Origin: DATFTE01 sp963802575
GTDB taxonomy: Bacteria > Acidobacteriota > Terriglobia > Terriglobales > Acidobacteriaceae
Assembly (NCBI GenBank): GCA_963802575.1
Contig: CAWDJF010000005.1
Span: forward strand, 434,001-498,000
Length of the DNA: 64,000 nt
Reading direction: 5' to 3'
The notes beneath the pieces are model-generated. The model saw only the letters and a list, made by a program, of their open reading frames with translations, did not search any database and was not told the origin of the DNA. A program made the translations under genes and the position numbers. Position 1 is the first letter of the stretch. Each line of letters starts with the position of its first letter. Of the stretch, positions 57,763-64,000 are shown piece by piece.

Positions 57763-58740
57763 CTACGGCCCCACAAACTCCCAAGTCTCATTCGTCATCG
57801 GCCCGTTTGCGAGCAACCCGCCGAACAGCACCGTCTGCCGCGTAATCGGATCGTAAGCCATCCCCACCCCGGATCGGGCCGAAGGCGAATTCATCGGCGT
57901 AAGTTGCGCCCAGGTCGTTCCATTCCATGTCCAAGTCTCGGCCACTCCGCCGAACACCACCACAGCTTTCTCAGCTGGATCGAAGGCGTATCCCGCACCG
58001 ATCAGAGCCTCGATCTGAGTCGCGGGAGTAACCGACATCCAGTTCGTCCCGTCCCACGTCCAGGTGTTGTCGGTGCGAATGGTATCGCCCGTTCCTCCGG
58101 TCAAAACCACGTTGTGGTGCAGTGGATCGAGCGCGGCAATTCCCCACCCTCTAGGAATCGGAACCGTCGACGGGCTAAGCTTTTTCCACGCTGTCCCGGT
58201 CCACTGCCAGGTGAAGCTCGAAACCGGAATGACTTTCGTGGCGTTGTATCCGCCGTACATAGTGGCATTGCCTGACACCGGATCAGAAAACACCATCGCC
58301 CCTGTCGCGTTGGGTGGCGGTGACGTCATCGTTGCTTGAGTCCAGGTGGACGCGGCGCCGTCCCATATCCAAGTGTCCTGAAGATATTGCTTGCCGTTGA
58401 ATCCGCCGAACAAGATCAACTTCTTCGTAGGACGGTCATATCCCATGGCCGCGCCGTTCCGCACCGGCGGCGCCGATGCCGTTGTGACCTGAGTCCACGT
58501 CGTGCCGTCGAAGGTCCAAGTGTCGTTGAGATTCCCGGCCGAGCCCTGTCCGCCAAAAAGAATGATCTTCTTGCTGACCGGGTCATACGCCATGGAGTAA
58601 TAAGAGCGCGCCGAAGGTGAAACAGCTGGAGCCAACTTTTGCCAATTCGACGCGTGGATGAGAATCGGTTGTGCTGCAGTCAGCGTAAAGAACGCCACTA
58701 CAGAGAAAAGATATCTTGTTAGAGGAGCACGAGAGGCCAT
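57763..58740 (-). CDS. Secreted kelch-like beta-propeller protein
   Basis: A 325-residue protein with a signal peptide (SRAPLTRYLFSVVAFFTLTAAQPILIHA) and six kelch-type repeats, each with a SMAYDPVSKKIILFGGQ or GYDRPTKKLILFGGF-like strand followed by DTWTFDGTTWTQ or TWIWDGAASTW. Such propellers bind ligands or carbohydrate; no active-site residues can be assigned. The ATG at 58740 has AAAGGA upstream. Probably extracellular. Confidence 0.85.
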   Translation of the reverse strand: MASRAPLTRYLFSVVAFFTLTAAQPILIHASNWQKLAPAVSPSARSYYSMAYDPVSKKIILFGGQGSAGNLNDTWTFDGTTWTQVTTASAPPVRNGAAMGYDRPTKKLILFGGFNGKQYLQDTWIWDGAASTWTQATMTSPPPNATGAMVFSDPVSGNATMYGGYNATKVIPVSSFTWQWTGTAWKKLSPSTVPIPRGWGIAALDPLHHNVVLTGGTGDTIRTDNTWTWDGTNWMSVTPATQIEALIGAGYAFDPAEKAVVVFGGVAETWTWNGTTWAQLTPMNSPSARSGVGMAYDPITRQTVLFGGLLANGPMTNETWEFVGP

Positions 58741-59147
58741 GGGGTTGTCCTTTCCAGCGGCGGGATTGTACCTCATTTGCGAAGGCGGCACTATGGACCT
58801 TCGGCCCCGTGTCGGAATCACGTGGAGACAACCGTCCAGGCTTCTTCCTCGCGAAGCGAGCGGTTGAAACGCGCGAATGCAATGACCAAGACGAAGACCT
58901 GCGCTCCCAAGCTCGAGAGCATACGAACGAAAACGGGTGTATCGTACCTACATCTGGAGCCCCTTCGTCGTTTGCGATTTTTCGCAGCGCAAATCTCAAT
59001 CAAAACTATGTCGGGAGAATATCTATCTCAGGAATTATGCGAAAGCCCGGCAGCGCGGCCGCCTAACCACGACGGGTGCTCATCCTTCTTTCGCGTCTCT
59101 TGCGAAAGAGCGTGGGGACTCTCTAACCGCGCTCTTCCCAGATATCC
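58741..59147. other. Intergenic region, 407 bases
   Basis: Between the divergent kelch-like gene and the hypothetical gene at 59148 I see no credible gene. The open frames crossing it have no SD and no ordered composition. A direct repeat of TTGCGAAAGAGC-type sequence appears near 59098. Confidence 0.45.
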
Positions 59148-59888
59148 ATGACTGAACTACTTGAATTGGCACTCGACGCGCACGGTGGTCTTGACCGCTG
59201 GAATAAGGTGAAGGCCATCAAGGTCGCGGCGTCTATCACTGGCGCGATCTGGTATGTGAAAGGCAAGCCGGATTTTCTCAAAGACGTGATATTGACCGTC
59301 GAAACGCGCACCGAACGCGTCTCGGTGGATTTTTCGGGACAAAACAAGCGCGCGACGTTCGAGCCCTACCGCATTGTGCTCGAAACCGGCGACGGAACTT
59401 TGATCGAGGCGCGCGACAACCCCGAGGAATCATTTGCCGGGCAAGTGAGAGAAACACCCTGGAACGATATCAACGCAATTTATTTCGCTGGAGAAGCGTT
59501 GTGGACTTATCTCAACACTCCGTTTCTCTACACATATGACGGCTTTACGTCCGAAGAGATCAGAGGCGAGAGTCCGTGGGGGGAATCTTCGATTCGAGTC
59601 GAGGGAGAAACCTGGCGGCGGCTGAAGGTGACCTTCCCCGGTAGCGTAAAGAGCCACACTAGGCAACAGATCTCGTGCTTCGGACCAGAGGGTCTTTTGC
59701 GCCGCCACGACTACACCGTAGACATCCTTGGCGGAGCAACCGGCCTCAACTACGCCTCGGATTATCGCAACGTAGACGGCATCATCATACCGACCAAGCG
59801 TCGCGTCTACGCCTACGAAGGCGATTACCAGATTGTGAAAGAACCGCTGCTCGTCGCCATCGATATGGGAGAGATCGAGCTTCTTTAG
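59148..59888 (+). CDS. Conserved hypothetical protein
   Basis: A 246-residue protein with no signal peptide and an all-beta look: alternating strands such as AIKVAASITGAIWYVKG, RTERVSVDFSGQNKRATFEPYRIVLETGDG, ESSIRVEGETWRRLKVTF and RRHDYTVDILGG with YIPTKRR-type closure. It resembles a lipid- or small-molecule-binding sandwich (LolA/LPPG-like) seen in many hypothetical proteins, but no family motif is certain. The ATG at 59148 has no SD. It precedes a membrane protein by 108 bases and may be linked to it. Confidence 0.6.
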   Translation: MTELLELALDAHGGLDRWNKVKAIKVAASITGAIWYVKGKPDFLKDVILTVETRTERVSVDFSGQNKRATFEPYRIVLETGDGTLIEARDNPEESFAGQVRETPWNDINAIYFAGEALWTYLNTPFLYTYDGFTSEEIRGESPWGESSIRVEGETWRRLKVTFPGSVKSHTRQQISCFGPEGLLRRHDYTVDILGGATGLNYASDYRNVDGIIIPTKRRVYAYEGDYQIVKEPLLVAIDMGEIELL

Positions 59889-59996
59889 CGATGCTCGCGT
59901 ATCGACGGCCGCCTCGGCGGTTCCGTGCTGATACCTTTTCCCCTCTCCACTACGTCTAACGACCTGACATTGGCACCGGAGCGGGGAGGTATCAGC

Positions 59997-60899
59997 ATGA
60001 GCGTTAGCTTGGCGAATCCATCGGCAGTCATGGCTCTCGTCACCATCCCCAGCGAAGTACGCTGGTCCTATTTTGTTGGTGGAACGGTTTTTGCCATTGG
60101 ACTCGTCACGATTTTCCTTCGCGGCGATTGGCAGAAGGCCCAAGGATTCGACAAGCTGATTCTCTTCGGTCCGCTGTTCTACGCGGCGCCCATCGCGGCC
60201 TTCGGGACTGAACACTTCACCATCAACAAGATCATCGCTTCGATGGTGCCCAAGGTGGTCCCGTGGCATGTGTTCTGGGCGTATTTCATAGGAGCTTGCT
60301 TTATCCTGGCCGGGTTCAGCCTGGTCACCAAAATTCAGAACCGTCTAGCTGCCAGCCTGCTCGCCTTGACGTTTTTCATCTTCGTCTCACTGATGGACGC
60401 CCCGGGTTGGGCACGAAATCCAGGAAATCGCTTCGCCCTGGCACTCATGCTGCGCGAACTTTCCTTCGGCGCCGGCCCTCTGGCGCTAGCCGCGAGCCTC
60501 AACGACAAGCGGGGCTCGCACATCCTTACCACAATTGCCCGGTACATCATTGCCATTGCGGTGCTCTATTACAGCGTCGAGCAATTCCTGCACGCCGACC
60601 ACGTCCCCGGCATTCCTCTGGAGATGGTGACTCCCGGCTTTGTGTTCGGGCACGCCTTCTGGACCTATCTGACGGCCGCCGTTTACGCAGTCACGGGCAC
60701 GCTATTGCTGGTCGGCAAGAAAACACGAGCGGCGGCAACATGGACGGGACTGGTCGTGCTCGTCGGGATCTTGATCGTCTATGTGCCGATCGCGATCGTG
60801 CAACACTCCGACCTCGAGGGCCTGAATTATTTTTTCGATACCCTGATGTTCGGCGGCACGGTTCTGCTTCTCGCCGGCGCCCTGCCGCGCGAAGCATAG
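59997..60899 (+). CDS. Polytopic membrane protein of unknown function
   Basis: A 300-residue protein with about eight hydrophobic helices (for example RWSYFVGGTVFAIGLVTIF, KLILFGPLFYAAPIAAFG, WAYFIGACFILAGFSLV and TWTGLVVLVGILIVYVPIAI). HFTINKI and DAPGWARNP are conserved-looking loops. DoxX-like membrane proteins have a similar outline. The ATG at 59997 follows GGGGAGG. It ends just before the kai genes and may share their promoter region. Confidence 0.75.
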   Translation: MSVSLANPSAVMALVTIPSEVRWSYFVGGTVFAIGLVTIFLRGDWQKAQGFDKLILFGPLFYAAPIAAFGTEHFTINKIIASMVPKVVPWHVFWAYFIGACFILAGFSLVTKIQNRLAASLLALTFFIFVSLMDAPGWARNPGNRFALALMLRELSFGAGPLALAASLNDKRGSHILTTIARYIIAIAVLYYSVEQFLHADHVPGIPLEMVTPGFVFGHAFWTYLTAAVYAVTGTLLLVGKKTRAAATWTGLVVLVGILIVYVPIAIVQHSDLEGLNYFFDTLMFGGTVLLLAGALPREA

Positions 60900-61230
60900 C
60901 CACGGGCACGGCGGATCAATCAACTCAAAAACCTCCGGATGGAGCCTGCAGGGTGCTTGTAAGGATCGTCCTTCAGCGAGTCGGCGGGAATCCAACAGTT
61001 TAATGAGCCAATCGCACTGGCAGCCAGCGAGCGAAATTTGCTCTTGCGGGGCACTCAGCGCGTTTGCATCCCGCTACTCGGTCTACAGGGAACCCTGTAT
61101 ATGGAGTTTACCCTCTGTTTATATAAGGTATTCTCTCAATCTGCATGTTGATACAGAGTACGATGTCTACAGGTCGACTCGCCGCCATTCCCGCCTCAGA
61201 AAAAAATAGGTGCCGAAAAAGAGGGTTCTC
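60900..61230. other. Intergenic region before kaiC, 331 bases
   Basis: AT-rich with a candidate promoter (TATATAAGG near 61121) and a TACAGGG-2 nt-CCCTGTA dyad. An SD (AGAGGG) precedes the kaiC ATG. No gene is convincing here. Confidence 0.5.
61084..61099. promoter_or_regulatory. Perfect dyad upstream of kaiC
   Basis: TACAGGG and CCCTGTA flank two bases, a perfect 16-base palindrome 131 bases before the kaiC ATG and about 20 bases before a TATATAAGG element. It is a candidate operator for the kai genes; the binding protein is unknown. Confidence 0.5.
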
Positions 61231-62982
61231 ATGACGAAAACTGCCCGTACGCTGGACAGAGAGAATCGCAGCCTGCCCAAGGCGCCTACCGGCATTCAGG
61301 GCCTCGATGACATCACTGGAGGCGGTTTCCCCCGCGGGCGTCCCACGCTCATTTGCGGCAGCGCGGGCGCGGGCAAGACTCTGCTCGCCATGGAATTCCT
61401 GGTCCGCGGCGCCACGGAATATGGCGAACCCGGTGTTTTTATGGCATTCGAGGAGACGGCCCCAGAGCTAACCCAAAATGTCCGATCGCTCGGTTTCGAC
61501 TTGGATGAGTTGGTCAAGCAAAAGAAGTTAGTCATCGATTTCGTTCGCATAGAACGCAGCGAGATTGACGAGACCGGCGATTATGATCTGGAAGGCCTCT
61601 TTATAAGGCTGGGCGCCGCGATCGACGCCATTTCGGCGAAGCGGGTCGTGCTCGACACCATCGAAAATCTTTTCGCTGGGCTGCAGAATCAGGGCATTCT
61701 GCGAGCAGAGTTGCGACGTCTCTTTCGTTGGCTCAAAGATAAAGGCATCACCGCAGTCATTACCGCCGAACGGGGCGATGGCGCCCTAACCCGTCACGGA
61801 CTCGAAGAATATGTTTCCGATTGCGTAATCCTGCTGGACCACCGGGTGACCGACCAGGTTTCCACGCGCCGTCTGCGTGTCGTCAAATATCGAGGAACTG
61901 CTCACGGCACCAACGAATACCCTTTTCTAATTGACGAAGACGGTTTCAGTGTTTTGCCGGTTACTTCTCTCCGGCTGCAGCACCAAGTCAGTGACGAACG
62001 TATTTCGAGCGGCATTCCTCGCTTGGATACGATGCTAGGCGGCAAAGGGTTTTACCGCGGCACCACGATTTTAGTCTCCGGAACGGCGGGAACCGGCAAA
62101 ACCAGTCTGGCAGCAAGCTTCGTCGATGCCGCTTGCAAACGGGGCGAGCGCTGCCTCTATTTCTCGTTCGAGGAATCCGAGGGCCAGCTTATTCGCAATA
62201 TGCGATCCATTGGCCTGAACCTGGACCAGTGGGCTAAGAAACGACTGCTACAGTTTCATTCCAGCCGCGCTACGTTTTATGGACTGGAAATGCACCTGGC
62301 GATCATTCACAAAATCGTTCAGGAATTCCAACCGAAAGTGGTGGTTCTCGATCCTGTGGGTAGCCTGGTTCAGGCGGGAAGCCGGGGCGACGCGCACAGC
62401 ATGATGATTCGTCTCATCGACTTTCTGAAGCAACGGCAAGTCACGGCTTTTCTCACCAACCTCACCTCGGGCGGAGCGGCGTTGGAAAAGACCGACGTTG
62501 AGATCTCATCGATCGTGGACACCTGGCTTTTCATGCGCGATATCGAGTTGGACGGCGAGCGCAACCGGGCCCTCTACGTCCTCAAGTCGCGTGGGATGGC
62601 GCACTCCAACCAGTTACGCGAATTCCTCTTGACCCCACAGGGAGTCGATTTGCTTGACGTTTACGTGGGGCCCGAAGGTGTGCTCACCGGATCGTCCCGC
62701 CTGTCTCAGGAAGCGCGAGAAGAGGCCGCTTCCCTTGCGCGCCAGCAGGAGGCCGAGCGCAGGAATCGCGATCGGACGCGGAAGCGGGAAGCCCTTGAAG
62801 CGCGTATCGCGGCGCTTCGCAAAGAGTTTGAAGTGGAAGAGGCGGAGGCCGAAACCGCGGGCGTAGAAGACATTTCGCGAGAACAGATGATTGCGGATAA
62901 TCGCGAAGCCATGGCCCGCAGCCGTCATGCCGACATGGTTAAGAACGGGGTCGCAACAAAAGGACAGAAGGGAGTACGGTGA
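61231..62982 (+). CDS. kaiC: KaiC-type clock/energy-sensing ATPase
   Basis: A 583-residue protein with two RecA-like domains. CI has Walker A GSAGAGKT (43-50) and FEET (74-75 Glu pair). CII has Walker A GTAGTGKT (284-291) and FEES (314-315). In S. elongatus KaiC the phosphorylated S431 and T432 sit in THISTITDT; here TDVEISSIVDT (421-431) carries S426 and S427, so a Ser-Ser pair replaces Ser-Thr, and T421 matches T426. A C-terminal tail of about 95 residues is a coiled coil (EAREEAASLARQQEAERR). It probably autophosphorylates and binds KaiB. The ATG at 61231 follows AGAGGG; a longer frame begins with GTG at 61210. Overlaps kaiB by four bases. Confidence 0.92.
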   Translation: MTKTARTLDRENRSLPKAPTGIQGLDDITGGGFPRGRPTLICGSAGAGKTLLAMEFLVRGATEYGEPGVFMAFEETAPELTQNVRSLGFDLDELVKQKKLVIDFVRIERSEIDETGDYDLEGLFIRLGAAIDAISAKRVVLDTIENLFAGLQNQGILRAELRRLFRWLKDKGITAVITAERGDGALTRHGLEEYVSDCVILLDHRVTDQVSTRRLRVVKYRGTAHGTNEYPFLIDEDGFSVLPVTSLRLQHQVSDERISSGIPRLDTMLGGKGFYRGTTILVSGTAGTGKTSLAASFVDAACKRGERCLYFSFEESEGQLIRNMRSIGLNLDQWAKKRLLQFHSSRATFYGLEMHLAIIHKIVQEFQPKVVVLDPVGSLVQAGSRGDAHSMMIRLIDFLKQRQVTAFLTNLTSGGAALEKTDVEISSIVDTWLFMRDIELDGERNRALYVLKSRGMAHSNQLREFLLTPQGVDLLDVYVGPEGVLTGSSRLSQEAREEAASLARQQEAERRNRDRTRKREALEARIAALRKEFEVEEAEAETAGVEDISREQMIADNREAMARSRHADMVKNGVATKGQKGVR

Positions 62983-63344
62983 AAAAGTCAGCAAAGGGAA
63001 AAGAGGCACGACCTCTCAGTCTGCGAGAGATAGCAGAACGGAATGAGCCAGAAGCCAACGAAGTTTGGCAGCTTCGTCTTTATGTCGCGGGGCAGACGCC
63101 GCGTTCGGTGACCGCTTTCGCCAATCTCAAGAAGATATGCGAGGAGCATCTAGCGGGTAGGTACAACATCGAAGTCGTGGACCTGATGCAACACCCGCAA
63201 TTAGCGGCAGGCGATGAGATTTTGGCCATCCCCACATTAGTGCGGAAGTTACCCCAACCTTTGCGCAAGATCGTGGGTGACCTTCGCGATACAGAGCGCG
63301 CTTTGGTCGGTTTGCAGATACGCCCCGTTGCGATGGGGGAATGA
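62979..63344 (+). CDS. kaiB: KaiB-type clock protein
   Basis: A 121-residue KaiB with an added N-terminus of about 25 residues. The thioredoxin-like core LRLYVAGQTPRSVTAFANLKKICEEHLAGRYNIEVVDLM, ILAIPTLVRKLPQPLRKIVGDLRDTERALVGL closely follows cyanobacterial KaiB, including the segment that undergoes fold switching. GTG start overlapping the kaiC stop by four bases. In this arrangement it likely binds the KaiC CI ring. No kaiA gene is visible. Confidence 0.93.
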   Translation: MKKSAKGKEARPLSLREIAERNEPEANEVWQLRLYVAGQTPRSVTAFANLKKICEEHLAGRYNIEVVDLMQHPQLAAGDEILAIPTLVRKLPQPLRKIVGDLRDTERALVGLQIRPVAMGE

Positions 63345-63383
63345 AGTACGAAAGCAGAGAGTTCGGTTCTTGGCGAGGTTTAT

Positions 63384-64000
63384 ATGAATAAAGAAATGGC
63401 TGAAGTTGATCGTAGTAGGCAATTGATGGAAGAGGCTGAGCAGACGTTGCGCGCCATCCGGCATGGAGCCGTGGACGCTTTCGTCGTTGAGGAACCCGAG
63501 GGCCATCGGGTTTATACGCTGGAGGGTTCCGATTTACCTTACAGCACCCTCGTTGAAAGAATGCAACAGGGCGCGGCTATGCTGGATGCTCGTGGACATG
63601 TCGTTTACTGCAATCTCAGCTTGGCGCAGCTCTTGAGTGTTCCGCGAGAGGCGGTCATTGGGCGACTCTTGCAAGACTTCCTTGTTTCCGACGACCAGCC
63701 CGCTTACCAGCGTTTGCTGCGCGAAAATCAGGTCGCATCGAAGGCAGGAGAAATGCGCTTGCAACTCGCTGACGGGAGTCAAATACCCGCCAATTTTTCC
63801 TTTAGTCTCCTATCGCGAGACAAATCGGCAACCGGAGTTCTAATCACCGACCTGACATCACAGAAGCAGCAAACGGAGTTTGCGGCCCGTCTTCAGACCA
63901 TGCAAGATGAGGAACGCAGGCGATTGGCTCGCGAGCTGCACGACAGTGTCGGCCAGACTCTAGCGGCGCTGAGCATGAACTTTGCTTTAGTGCAGGCGCA
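63384..64000 (+). CDS. PAS-domain sensor histidine kinase, N-terminal part
   Basis: The frame starts at ATG 63384 and is cut by the window end after 205 full codons. It shows an N-terminal helix, a PAS domain (MQQGAAMLDARGHVVYCNLSLAQLLSVPREAVIGR...DLTSQKQQ) and a HisKA_3-type dimerisation helix with the phosphorylated His in RRRLARELHDSVGQTLAALSM. The catalytic ATP-binding part lies beyond the window. It follows kaiB by 39 bases and is probably the output kinase of the KaiBC pair, comparable in role to SasA, although its domain order differs. Confidence 0.85.
   Translation, partial: MNKEMAEVDRSRQLMEEAEQTLRAIRHGAVDAFVVEEPEGHRVYTLEGSDLPYSTLVERMQQGAAMLDARGHVVYCNLSLAQLLSVPREAVIGRLLQDFLVSDDQPAYQRLLRENQVASKAGEMRLQLADGSQIPANFSFSLLSRDKSATGVLITDLTSQKQQTEFAARLQTMQDEERRRLARELHDSVGQTLAALSMNFALVQA

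Noticed and set aside
58777..59151. Open frame between the kelch-like gene and the hypothetical gene.
   Set aside because: No SD, Arg/Ser-rich random composition and no match to a domain pattern.
1..64000. CRISPR arrays, tRNA genes, IS elements or prophage.
   Set aside because: No regularly spaced direct repeats, tRNA-like cloverleaf sequences, transposase or phage genes were seen on either strand.

Overview
The window reads as chromosomal DNA of an Acidobacteriota bacterium, probably class Terriglobia. The grounds are a secreted protein of the acidobacterial VWFA-related type, a very large VPS10-type beta-propeller protein, a glycine-rich TonB, many secreted small proteins, a fairly high GC content and short palindromic repeats between genes. 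This placement is inference from gene content; there is no rRNA in the window. I found no tRNA, IS element, prophage or CRISPR array.

Layout. 1-5.4 kb: end of a lytic transglycosylase, a HypA-like/glutamate dehydrogenase pair, two unknown genes and lspA. 5.4-11.2 kb: ileS, tonB, murI and a VapBC-type toxin-antitoxin pair. 11.2-16.2 kb (minus strand): a compact iron-uptake operon made of FTR1 fused to DUF2318, two FtsX-like permeases, and an ABC ATPase fused to a complete DtxR-type metalloregulator, with a Fur-like palindrome in front. 16.3-22.2 kb: uvrA followed by a TPR protein, two secreted small proteins and a SprT-like peptidase. 22.3-27 kb: aa3/caa3-type cytochrome c oxidase operon (coxB-coxA-two subunit III genes-subunit IV-small protein), with coxB and one subunit III frameshifted. 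27.2-32.9 kb: VWFA-related protein, methyltransferase, VPS10-type protein (frameshifted) and a hotdog thioesterase. 32.9-36.7 kb: vitamin B6 region, MocR/PdxR-like regulator (frameshifted and lacking the PLP lysine) divergent from pdxS, then a toxin-antitoxin pair lodged between pdxS and pdxT. 36.7-44.8 kb: small stress and unknown genes, miaB, a bifunctional nuclease, DinB proteins, truB and rhomboid. 44.9-48.4 kb (minus strand): two 6-pyruvoyl-tetrahydropterin synthase homologues, folE and an SDR, which together look like a tetrahydrobiopterin pathway, next to a family 2 glycosyltransferase. 48.4-56.5 kb: TlpA-like lipoprotein, membrane TPR protein, glycine oxidase, ABC-2 exporter and an M20 dipeptidase. 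56.6-60.9 kb: degenerate ExbB/ExbD pair (exbD with an in-frame amber codon), kelch-like secreted protein and two unknown genes. 61.2-64 kb: kaiC-kaiB and the start of a PAS histidine kinase, cut by the window end.

Four genes (coxB, coxC, the VPS10 gene and the MocR gene) carry one frame disruption each while their remaining sequence looks intact. This pattern fits assembly indels at least as well as gene decay.

The most distinctive find is the iron operon: the ATPase that should drive the permeases carries its own DtxR-type sensor and DNA-binding domain. Also notable are a KaiBC module with a Ser-Ser phosphosite, a tandem PTPS pair in which one copy lacks the catalytic histidine, and dispersed palindromes that supply coding sequence inside uvrA and at the ends of several genes.
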